From NCBI RefSeq assembly GCF_003129965.1, contig NZ_NRCJ01000006.1, forward strand, positions 1 to 64,000: a DNA stretch of 64,000 nt, read 5' to 3'. Both the position numbers and the translations under genes were made by a program. Below the pieces are notes generated by a model. That model made no database searches, had not been told where the DNA came from, and was given only the letters and a program-made list of their open reading frames with translations. This DNA comes from Aggregatibacter kilianii (GTDB taxonomy: Bacteria; Pseudomonadota; Gammaproteobacteria; Enterobacterales; Pasteurellaceae). Below, piece after piece: positions 56,984 to 64,000 of the stretch; within the stretch, counting starts at the first letter, position 1; each line of letters starts with the position of its first letter.

Positions 56984-58123
56984 TTATTGGACTTGAACGG
57001 CGATATTTTGCCCGAAACGTTTTTTCTGCGCGGTACGTTTAGTTCGGTCGATAACATCGCCCGCCAACTGTCCGCACGCCGCGTCAATATCATCGCCACG
57101 GGTTTTCCGTACGATCACGGTTAAGCCGTATTCCATCAGGGTTTTCTGGAAACGGTCGATGCGCGTGTTGGAGCTTTTGGCATAAGGCGCCTCCGGGAAC
57201 GGATTCCATGGAATTAGATTAATTTTGCACGGCGTATTTTTTAACACTGCCGCTAATTGGTGGGCGTGTTCCACATGATCGTTAATGTGATCCAACATCA
57301 CATATTCAATGGTCACTTTGCCGTGATTGGCGTTGGAGACGCTCAAATAACGGTTCACCGAATCAATTAAGGTTTTAATGTTGTATTTTTTGTTTAACGG
57401 CACGATTTCGTCGCGCAATTCGTCGTTCGGCGCGTGCAAGGAAATCGCCAATGCCACGTCGATCATTTTGCTTAAATTATCTAACGCCGGCACGACGCCT
57501 GACGTGGATAAGGTCACACGGCGTTTGGATAAGCCGTAAGCGAAATCATCCAACATAATTTCCATTGCCGGCACCACATTCGCCACGTTGAGCAACGGCT
57601 CGCCCATGCCCATCATCACCACATTGGTAATCGGACGCACGCCCGTTACGCCGAAATTGCCGATAATTTTTGAGGCACGCCACACCTGACCGATAATCTC
57701 CGATACCGTTAAATTGCGGTTAAACCCTTGCTGTGCGGTGGAGCAGAAGGTGCAAGCTAAAGCGCAGCCCACCTGCGAAGACACACATAAGGTGGCACGA
57801 TCCGCTTCGGGAATGTACACAGTTTCTACCTGCTGATCGCCTACTTGCATCGCCCATTTAATGGTACCGTCGGCAGAGCGTTGTTCCACCGCCACTTCCG
57901 GCGCTTTAATTTCCGCCACGGTTTTCAATTTTTCCCGTAACTGCTTGTTTAAATTGGTCATATTGTCGAAATTGTCTTCACCGAAATGGTAAATCCATTT
58001 CACCAACTGATCGGCGCGGAACGGTTTTTCGCCCAATTCGGCGAAAAATTCACGCATTTGCGCACGGGTTAAATTCATTAAATTGACTTTTTTTGCCGAT
58101 TCGGCAACAGGTTGTTCTAGCAT
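56984..58123 (-). CDS. rlmN: Dual-specificity RNA methyltransferase RlmN
   Basis: Radical-SAM enzyme that methylates C2 of A2503 in 23S rRNA and A37 of some tRNAs. The CxxxCxxC cluster motif is [39 protein letters not shown] and the methyl-carrying Cys in [15 protein letters not shown] follow. ATG 58123 (MLEQPV) has GAGG upstream; the open frame to 58144 adds seven residues. It is first gene of the leftward rlmN-pilF-rodZ-ispG-hisS-yfgM operon, the E. coli order. Confidence 0.96.
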   Translation of the reverse strand: MLEQPVAESAKKVNLMNLTRAQMREFFAELGEKPFRADQLVKWIYHFGEDNFDNMTNLNKQLREKLKTVAEIKAPEVAVEQRSADGTIKWAMQVGDQQVETVYIPEADRATLCVSSQVGCALACTFCSTAQQGFNRNLTVSEIIGQVWRASKIIGNFGVTGVRPITNVVMMGMGEPLLNVANVVPAMEIMLDDFAYGLSKRRVTLSTSGVVPALDNLSKMIDVALAISLHAPNDELRDEIVPLNKKYNIKTLIDSVNRYLSVSNANHGKVTIEYVMLDHINDHVEHAHQLAAVLKNTPCKINLIPWNPFPEAPYAKSSNTRIDRFQKTLMEYGLTVIVRKTRGDDIDAACGQLAGDVIDRTKRTAQKKRFGQNIAVQVQ

Positions 58124-58432
58124 GGGAGCCTCGTTATTACACATTGCGGCGGAAACCGAAATTCTCGTCGTTCCGAATGTTATTGACGCGACGAGAGGAT
58201 AAAAATAGGGTGCGATTGTACAGATTTCGGTCTTATTAAGCCAGCGATTTTACACGTGACGAAAAAACGTTGTAAAAAACGACCGCACTTTTTTGTGATC
58301 GGGATCGAAGAATTGGAAAAAAATTGACAGAATTTCGCTGAAATATCAGTAAATCGTACTGGTTGGTTCTTCTTTTCACTTCTTTATAAGTAGAATCAAA
58401 ACGGAGTTAAATGTTGATTAAGAGGAGTCATT

Positions 58433-59482
58433 ATGAAATTAAGAAAATTAGCCGCACTTACCGTATTCAGTTTAGCCTGTTCCGCCGCCTATGCGGCAAA
58501 TTTGCCGAACATTACCATTTTGGCAACCGGCGGAACCATCGCCGGCGGAGGGGAAACGGCGGTCAGTTCCGCTTATAAAGCAGGGCAGTTGACGGTAGAA
58601 CGTTTAATTGAAGCCGTACCGGAAATGAAAAATCTGGCGGAAATCAAGGGTGAACAAGTGGTGAATATCGGCTCGCAGGATATGAACGATGAGGTCTGGC
58701 TGAAATTAGCCAAAACCATCAATCAGCAATGTGCCGATACGGACGGCTTTGTGATTACCCACGGCACGGACACTATGGAAGAAACCGCGTATTTTCTGGA
58801 TTTAACCGTTAAATGTGACAAGCCGGTGGTGTTGGTGGGGGCAATGCGTCCGGCGACGGAAAAAAGCGCCGACGGTCCGTTGAATTTATACAATGCCGTG
58901 GTGGTGGCGACAGATAAAAAATCTGCCGGTCGCGGCGTGTTGGTGGCGATGAACGGCGAAGTGTTGGGCGCCCGTGATGTGACAAAAATGAGCACCACCG
59001 CAGTGCAAACCTTTGTGGCGCCGAATTTCGGTCCGCTGGGTTATATTCATAACAGTAAAGTAGATTACGAACGTTCGCCGGAAAGTAAACACACCACAAA
59101 TACGCCGTTTGATGTGTCGAAATTGGATGCGTTGCCAAAAGTAGGCATTGTGTATGCTTATTCCAATATGCCGACAGAACCGCTACAGGCCTTGTTGAGC
59201 GCAGGTTATCAGGGCGTGATTAGCGCGGGCGTGGGCAATGGCAATGTGAATCAGGCAAATTTAGATTTATTGGAAAAAGCGGCGAAAGACGGCGTGGTGG
59301 TAGTACGCTCTTCCCGCGTGCCGACCGGTTACACTACCCGCGATGCGGAAGTGGATGACAGCAAATACGGCTTCGTGACTTCAGGCTCATTGAATCCGCA
59401 AAAAGCCCGCGTGTTGTTGCAGTTGGCGTTAACCAAAACCAAAGATGTGAAAGAAATTCAGCAGTATTTTGATGATTTCTAA
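58433..59482 (+). CDS. ansB: Periplasmic L-asparaginase II
   Basis: Hydrolyses asparagine to aspartate and ammonia in the periplasm. It is 349 aa with a Sec signal peptide (cleavage after AAYAA, about 22-23). The first catalytic Thr lies in LATGGTIAGGG, the second Thr with Asp in THGTDTMEETAYFL, and Lys in the GAMRP region. This is the high-affinity type II enzyme. AGAGGAGTC precedes the ATG. TTGACA at 58324 could be a -35, but I cannot place a convincing -10. The 288-base gap to rlmN holds one uptake signal and no gene. Confidence 0.95.
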   Translation: MKLRKLAALTVFSLACSAAYAANLPNITILATGGTIAGGGETAVSSAYKAGQLTVERLIEAVPEMKNLAEIKGEQVVNIGSQDMNDEVWLKLAKTINQQCADTDGFVITHGTDTMEETAYFLDLTVKCDKPVVLVGAMRPATEKSADGPLNLYNAVVVATDKKSAGRGVLVAMNGEVLGARDVTKMSTTAVQTFVAPNFGPLGYIHNSKVDYERSPESKHTTNTPFDVSKLDALPKVGIVYAYSNMPTEPLQALLSAGYQGVISAGVGNGNVNQANLDLLEKAAKDGVVVVRSSRVPTGYTTRDAEVDDSKYGFVTSGSLNPQKARVLLQLALTKTKDVKEIQQYFDDF

Positions 59483-59510
59483 CGCGTTATCTTGGATTTT
59501 AAAGACGAAT

Positions 59511-59535
59511 AACCCCATACGTGAAGTATGGGGTT
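59511..59535. terminator. Hairpin between ansB and sdaA
   Basis: AACCCCATAC (59511-59520) pairs with GTATGGGGTT (59526-59535), a 10-bp perfect stem with a 5-base loop between converging genes. The T tract after it is weak. Confidence 0.65.
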
Positions 59536-59569
59536 ACATTTAAAAACGCCGAAAAAAACGACCGCACTT

Positions 59570-60934
59570 TTACGAGCAAACCACTTTAATCGCCAAGCCG
59601 CCTTGGGAGGTTTCGCGGTATTTGGCGTTCATGTCTTTACCGGTTTCGTACATGGTTTCGATGACTTTATCCAAGGTCACGCGCGGGCTGGTGGTGCGGC
59701 GTAATGCCATACGGCTGGCGTTAATGGCTTTGACGGAGGCGATGGCGTTACGTTCAATACACGGCACTTGCACTTGCCCGCCCACGGGATCGCAGGTTAG
59801 ACCGAGGTTATGTTCCATGGCGATTTCCGCCGCGATACACACCTGTTCCGGGCTGCCGCCGAGAATTTCCGATAAGCCTGCAGCCGCCATGGAGCAAGCG
59901 ACGCCCACTTCCCCTTGACAGCCCACTTCCGCGCCGGAAATGGAGGCGTTCATTTTGTACAACGATCCGATCATGCCGCAGGCGAGCAAATAGCGTTCGA
60001 CGATTTCGTCGGTTAGCGGGCCGACAAATTTTTCATAATATGCCAACACCGCAGGCACGATGCCGCAAGCGCCGTTAGTCGGCGCGGTGACCACCCGTCC
60101 GCCGGCGGCGTTTTCTTCATTTACCGCCAAGGCGAACATATTCACCCAGTCAATGACGCTCATGGGATCTTTGGACAGTTCACTGTTAGCCTTCAACATT
60201 CTATATAGCGTTGCGGCACGACGCGCCACTTTCAGCGGACCGGGTAACACGCCTTCTGTATGTAAACCGTGCTCAATGCAATCTTTCATGGTTTGCCACA
60301 CCTGGTGCAAATGGTTTTTTAACGCCTCTTTGCCATGTAGCGCCAATTCGTTTTGCATCATTAGACTGGAAATGGATAAGCCGCTTTCCTGGCAGTTGCG
60401 TAAAATATCCGCCGCGCTGCGGTATGGATAAGGCACTTGCACATCATTTTTTTCGGTTTGATGAAAATGCGCTTCGTCCACGATAAAACCGCCGCCGATG
60501 GAATAGTAGGTTTGTTTATACAATGCCTGATCGTGATGGAAGGCGGTAATGCTCATGCCGTTTTCGTGCAACGGCAGGAAAGTTTGGTGGAAAATCATGT
60601 CCGTTGCGGGATCGAATTTTGCCGTGCGTTTGCCTTCGGCAAGGGGCAGTAGTGCGGTTTTGTTCACCTCCGCAATAAAGCCGGGAATGCGTTCAATTTC
60701 CACGTTATGCGGCAAATAGCCCGCCAACCCCATAATAATCGCCGTATCGGTGCCATGCCCAAGACCCGTCATGGAGAGTGAACCGTACACATCCACTTGG
60801 ATCTTGTCCGTTTTTTCCAGCAGATGTTGCGCAATTAAATCATCAATAAACTGTTTTCCCGCCTTCATCGGACCGACCGTGTGAGAACTGGACGGACCGA
60901 TGCCGATTTTAAACATATCAAAAACACTGATCAT
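59570..60934 (-). CDS. sdaA: L-serine deaminase
   Basis: Iron-sulfur serine dehydratase converting serine to pyruvate and ammonia. It is 454 aa with SVFDMFKIGIGPSSSHTVGP at the N-terminus, then the beta part and the alpha part with TAPTNGACGIVPAVLAYY, the cluster Cys in GCQGEVGVACSM and CDPVGGQVQVPC. It is a single-chain type as in Proteobacteria. It lies 93 bases downstream of the serine transporter gene, forming a serine utilisation unit. Confidence 0.95.
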   Translation of the reverse strand: MISVFDMFKIGIGPSSSHTVGPMKAGKQFIDDLIAQHLLEKTDKIQVDVYGSLSMTGLGHGTDTAIIMGLAGYLPHNVEIERIPGFIAEVNKTALLPLAEGKRTAKFDPATDMIFHQTFLPLHENGMSITAFHHDQALYKQTYYSIGGGFIVDEAHFHQTEKNDVQVPYPYRSAADILRNCQESGLSISSLMMQNELALHGKEALKNHLHQVWQTMKDCIEHGLHTEGVLPGPLKVARRAATLYRMLKANSELSKDPMSVIDWVNMFALAVNEENAAGGRVVTAPTNGACGIVPAVLAYYEKFVGPLTDEIVERYLLACGMIGSLYKMNASISGAEVGCQGEVGVACSMAAAGLSEILGGSPEQVCIAAEIAMEHNLGLTCDPVGGQVQVPCIERNAIASVKAINASRMALRRTTSPRVTLDKVIETMYETGKDMNAKYRETSQGGLAIKVVCS

Positions 60935-60962
60935 ATTTCATTCATCATTTTTCATTATCAGA

Positions 60963-60988
60963 ATGCCTCACGCCTGAAAGTGAGGCAT
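60963..60988 (-). other. Hairpin between sdaC and sdaA
   Basis: ATGCCTCAC (60963-60971) and GTGAGGCAT (60980-60988) form a 9-bp stem in the 93-base gap. No T run follows on the minus strand, so it is more likely an mRNA processing or stability element than a terminator. Confidence 0.5.
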
Positions 60989-61027
60989 AGGGTTGAATTT
61001 TAAAGGAAGCGCATTCTACGCGAAATT

Positions 61028-62269
61028 TTAAAATAATCCATAGACCACGGCGGAAATCGCAATGGTGCCCATGACCACCACAAACACATTGCTGAGTCTG
61101 CCTCTGTAGCGTTGCATAGCAGGCACGTTACGAATGGCATACATCGGCATGATGAACAGAATCATAGCGATAATCGGACCGCCCAGGGATTCGATTAAAC
61201 CGAGAATACTCGGGTTACGAATCGCCACTAACCAAAGGGTGATAAGAAAGAAAAGTGCGGTGCCATAATTGAGTGTTTTACGATTGATGGTTTTGTTGTC
61301 GGTCATTTTCAAGTACAAGCCTTCCAAGCCTTCACGCGCCCCCAAATAATGCCCGAAGAAGGAGCTGGTGATGGCTAAAAACGCCACTAACGGACCAAAA
61401 TAGGAAATGTACGGATTATCAAATTTGTTGGCTAAATAAGACAGAATACTGATATTTTGTGCTTTGGCTTCGGCAAGTTCCGCCGGGGTTAAGGTGAGCA
61501 CGCAACTGAATACAAAGAACATCACGAAGAAAAGCAAGATTGTCGCCGTGCCTTTTAAGGTTTTGCCGGCATGTTTTTCCGCCAATATCGGGTCTTTGTA
61601 TTCCCGTTGTTGAGATTGTGAAAAGGCGGAAATGGCAGGCGAGTGGTTAAAAGAAAACACCAGCACCGGAATCGTGAGCCATAAAGTCACGATGAATCCC
61701 TGTGCCGTCGGCATTTCCTGCAACATGGACGTGTTCCAGTTCGGAATGAGATACACGGATAAGGCAAAAAGAATGATCACCAACGGATAAACCAGCAATT
61801 CGGTAATTTTCAGCATTACTTTTTCATTCATCAGCATAATGGAAATCAGCGTGGCGATGAGCACGAAAGAGAGCAGCACCCGATTCGGCGACGGCATCCC
61901 AAGTTGGTGCACAATGAATGAATCCACGGTGTTGGTAATGCCGTTACCATAAATGAGCAGAATCGGAAAGATCGCGAAAAAATACAATAAGGTAATGAGT
62001 TTCCCCGCCGTTTTCCCGAAATGTTCCTCCACCACTTCGGTAATATCGCTGCCCGGTTTGGCGGACGACAGTACAAAGCGGGAAAGACCGCGGTGCGCCA
62101 AATAGGTCATCGGTCCCACTAAAATCGCCATCACGATTAACGGCCAAAATCCTCCCATGCCGGCATTAATCGGCAAAAATAGCACGCCCGCGCCCACGGC
62201 AGTGCCGAACAAATTGAGCATCCAAACAATATCGAATTTACGCCATTTTTTTTCATTATAATTAGACAT
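61028..62269 (-). CDS. sdaC: Serine transporter SdaC
   Basis: Serine:proton symporter of the HAAAP family, 413 aa with about 11 helices. Typical blocks are [20 protein letters not shown] near the start, [17 protein letters not shown] and [20 protein letters not shown]. It is upstream of sdaA on the same strand, matching the sdaC-sdaB arrangement of E. coli. TTGTCTCC on the complementary strand gives GGAGACA as its ribosome site. Confidence 0.94.
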   Translation of the reverse strand: MSNYNEKKWRKFDIVWMLNLFGTAVGAGVLFLPINAGMGGFWPLIVMAILVGPMTYLAHRGLSRFVLSSAKPGSDITEVVEEHFGKTAGKLITLLYFFAIFPILLIYGNGITNTVDSFIVHQLGMPSPNRVLLSFVLIATLISIMLMNEKVMLKITELLVYPLVIILFALSVYLIPNWNTSMLQEMPTAQGFIVTLWLTIPVLVFSFNHSPAISAFSQSQQREYKDPILAEKHAGKTLKGTATILLFFVMFFVFSCVLTLTPAELAEAKAQNISILSYLANKFDNPYISYFGPLVAFLAITSSFFGHYLGAREGLEGLYLKMTDNKTINRKTLNYGTALFFLITLWLVAIRNPSILGLIESLGGPIIAMILFIMPMYAIRNVPAMQRYRGRLSNVFVVVMGTIAISAVVYGLF

Positions 62270-62425
62270 GTTGTCTCCTTTTATAAGTTATATTTATTCG
62301 GCGCGCATAGTAGTGCGGTTGAGGAGACGCTGCAAAAGGAATTTGGAAGATTTGTGATCGGCGTATAACTTTTACGGCGAATTTTGAGAGTTTTGTAACA
62401 AGTTTTTAATATAGCTTGTTAATAT

Positions 62426-62935
62426 TTAAACAACCCAATTCAATTGAGTTTTGCATTTGCGACAAAAATACACCGCACCGTCACGCTGAATTTTATTGTG
62501 GCGGCGAATGCTTAATTGATGGGTTTGGCAGGCGCAGCGATAAGTGAATGTTTTGCCTTGCACGGAAGTTAAATCGAACTGATGACGCACTTCCGCCGGT
62601 AAATGAAACACGTCCGTCATCACAGACTGCCATTCTTTGCCATGGGGATGCACTTTGCCGTAATGTTGATACACCACCAAATGCGCCAGTTCGTGCAAGA
62701 CCACTTGATGAATAAACTCTTCGGTGTTTTCCTGCAGTAAAGTTCGGTTAAATTTTATGGTGTTTTCTTGCAGATACGCCAGTCCCGCTTTGCTGCCCCT
62801 TAATTCATAATTAATTTGCGGCATGGAAAAAGGTTGTTTGAAATAGGCTTCCGCAAGCTGCAAACCATGTTGTAAACGGCGCAGAATCTGCATTTTCAGA
62901 ATACGGAAGTTATCGTCGGTTTGTTTATTTTGCAT
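62426..62935 (-). CDS. sprT: SprT-family zinc metalloprotease-like protein
   Basis: A 169-aa protein with a zinc-metalloprotease-like core: HELAH at 81-85 with a third ligand in the HPHGKEW region. The C-terminal zinc ribbon has CACQTHQ and CRKCKTQ. Bacterial SprT is largely uncharacterised; the eukaryotic relative Spartan cuts DNA-protein crosslinks. ATG 62935 is chosen because the frame upstream runs into an uptake signal. It lies next to metK, as sprT does in E. coli. Confidence 0.9.
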   Translation of the reverse strand: MQNKQTDDNFRILKMQILRRLQHGLQLAEAYFKQPFSMPQINYELRGSKAGLAYLQENTIKFNRTLLQENTEEFIHQVVLHELAHLVVYQHYGKVHPHGKEWQSVMTDVFHLPAEVRHQFDLTSVQGKTFTYRCACQTHQLSIRRHNKIQRDGAVYFCRKCKTQLNWVV

Positions 62936-62937
62936 AG

Positions 62938-62984
62938 AAAAAAGTGCGGTCAAAAAACGCTTTATTTTTTAACCGCACTTTATC
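62938..62984 (-). terminator. Uptake-signal pair terminator of metK
   Basis: AAAGTGCGGT (62941-62950) and ACCGCACTTT (62972-62981), inverted, just past the metK stop. Read leftward, the stem runs into TTTTTT. Confidence 0.75.
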
Positions 62985-63005
62985 ACAAATTGATGATTTA
63001 AAGTA

Positions 63006-64000
63006 TTATTTTAATCCTGCCGCCGCACGCAAATCTGCCGCGCGATCGATTTTTTCCCATGGGAATTGCTCACGACCGAAGTGTCCGTAAGCTGCTGTTT
63101 GGCGATAAATCGGTTGGATTAAATCTAACATTTTGATTAAGCCATACGGACGCAAATCAAAGAATTCACGCACCAATTTCACCAATAATTCATCGGCAAC
63201 TTTGCCTGTGCCGAAAGTTTCGATCATGATGGAAGTTGGTTCGGCAACGCCGATGGCGTAGGAAAGTTGGATTTCGCAACGATCCGCAAGCCCTGCGGCA
63301 ACAATATTTTTCGCCACATAACGGGCGGCATAAGCGGCGGAACGGTCAACTTTAGACGGATCTTTGCCGGAGAACGCACCACCACCGTGACGTGCTGCGC
63401 CGCCGTAGGTATCCACAATGATTTTACGACCGGTTAAACCGCAGTCGCCCATCGGCCCACCGATAACGAAACGACCGGTCGGGTTGATGAAATATTTGGT
63501 CTCTTTGGACAACCATTGTGCCGGCAATACCGGCTTGATGATTTCTTCCATCACGCCTTCGTGCAGATCTTTTTGGCTGATGGCCTCGGAATGTTGCGTG
63601 GAAAGCACCACGGCATCAATACCGACGATGTTGTTATCCTCGTATTTGAAGGTTAATTGGCTTTTTGCATCAGGGCGCAACCAATCTAATTTTCCGCTTT
63701 TACGCACTTGTGCTTGGCGTTCCATTAAACGGTGGGCATAAGTGATGGCGGCGGGCATGAATACGTCGGTTTCATTAGTGGCGTAGCCGAACATAATACC
63801 TTGGTCGCCGGCGCCTTGATCTAACGGGCTTTCGCGATCGACACCTTGGTTAATGTCGGAAGATTGTTTACCGATGGCGTTTAACACCGCACAGGAACGA
63901 CCGTCAAAGCCCATTTCGGAGCTGGTGTAGCCGATGTCGCAAATCACTTCGCGGGCTAAATTTTCAATATCCACCCAAGCGGATGTGGTGATTTCACCGC
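63006..64000 (-). CDS. metK: S-adenosylmethionine synthetase (partial, start outside window)
   Basis: Makes S-adenosylmethionine from methionine and ATP. The visible 331 codons cover all but about the first 54 residues; the frame runs off the window at 64000 and the protein there reads [13 protein letters not shown]. Conserved blocks are [33 protein letters not shown] and the [19 protein letters not shown] phosphate loop. SAM made here feeds the many methyltransferases and radical-SAM enzymes of this window. Confidence 0.98.
   Translation of the reverse strand, partial: GEITTSAWVDIENLAREVICDIGYTSSEMGFDGRSCAVLNAIGKQSSDINQGVDRESPLDQGAGDQGIMFGYATNETDVFMPAAITYAHRLMERQAQVRKSGKLDWLRPDAKSQLTFKYEDNNIVGIDAVVLSTQHSEAISQKDLHEGVMEEIIKPVLPAQWLSKETKYFINPTGRFVIGGPMGDCGLTGRKIIVDTYGGAARHGGGAFSGKDPSKVDRSAAYAARYVAKNIVAAGLADRCEIQLSYAIGVAEPTSIMIETFGTGKVADELLVKLVREFFDLRPYGLIKMLDLIQPIYRQTAAYGHFGREQFPWEKIDRAADLRAAAGLK

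Noticed and set aside
58310-58432. FNR or CRP site before ansB
   Set aside because: E. coli ansB has such sites, but I found only a TTGA-type half and no convincing dyad here.
60963-60988. Intrinsic terminator between sdaC and sdaA
   Set aside because: The stem is good but no T run follows on the transcribed strand; kept only as an mRNA hairpin.

Overview
The window is a chromosomal segment of a Pasteurellaceae bacterium, most likely Aggregatibacter. The Haemophilus-type DNA uptake signal (AAGTGCGGT / ACCGCACTT) occurs throughout, both singly and as inverted pairs between genes. The gene order and the protein sequences I could recall match H. influenzae and E. coli orthologues. The genus is an inference; no 16S rRNA gene is present.

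Left end (1-4.1 kb) is the accessory part. It opens with the right end of an IS200/IS605-type element, with a fold like a TnpB guide RNA scaffold. A surface lipoprotein gene follows, then its probable dedicated exporter, a Slam outer-membrane protein. A decayed IS3-type transposase comes next. This stretch is visibly more A+T-rich than the rest.

4.1-31.5 kb is mostly core. It holds ybhA; glnB with an AI-2E-family exporter; mltG-tmk-holB-ycfH; and the polyamine-exporter-like paeA. A small island of three unrecognised genes (12.2-14.2 kb) precedes folA. Then come the yjjPB exporter, proB, fklB and psd. A ynbC-ynbD lipid or envelope operon carries an extra small membrane gene. bioC is followed by the fatty-acid cluster yceD-rpmF-plsX-fabH-fabD-fabG-acpP, then an MFS transporter and rho.

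31.8-44 kb: rhlB, then the elongasome and lipoate cluster rsfS-rlmH-mrdA-mrdB-rlpA-dacA-ybeD-lipB-lipA. Opposite it lie dauA and eda, then tRNA-Ser(GGA).

44-64 kb: lon (with a heat-shock-like promoter) and ppiD, upp-uraA-hda, and a leftward operon rlmN-pilF-rodZ-ispG-hisS-yfgM. Then ansB, the serine catabolic pair sdaC-sdaA, sprT, and metK cut by the window edge.

Functional themes are envelope growth (mltG, mrdA, mrdB, rodZ, rlpA, dacA), membrane lipid synthesis (psd, fab genes, plsX, acpP), envelope quality control (ppiD, yfgM, lon), and uptake of uracil, dicarboxylates and serine. I see no CRISPR array, prophage or defence island. The points most worth a second look are the IS end abutting the lipoprotein start, the Slam pair, a helically phased TGTAA array before bioC, an almost leaderless yceD, a triple hairpin with a competing fourth stem before rlmH, three stacked palindromes between psd and ynbC, and the unknown genes at 12.2-14.2 kb.
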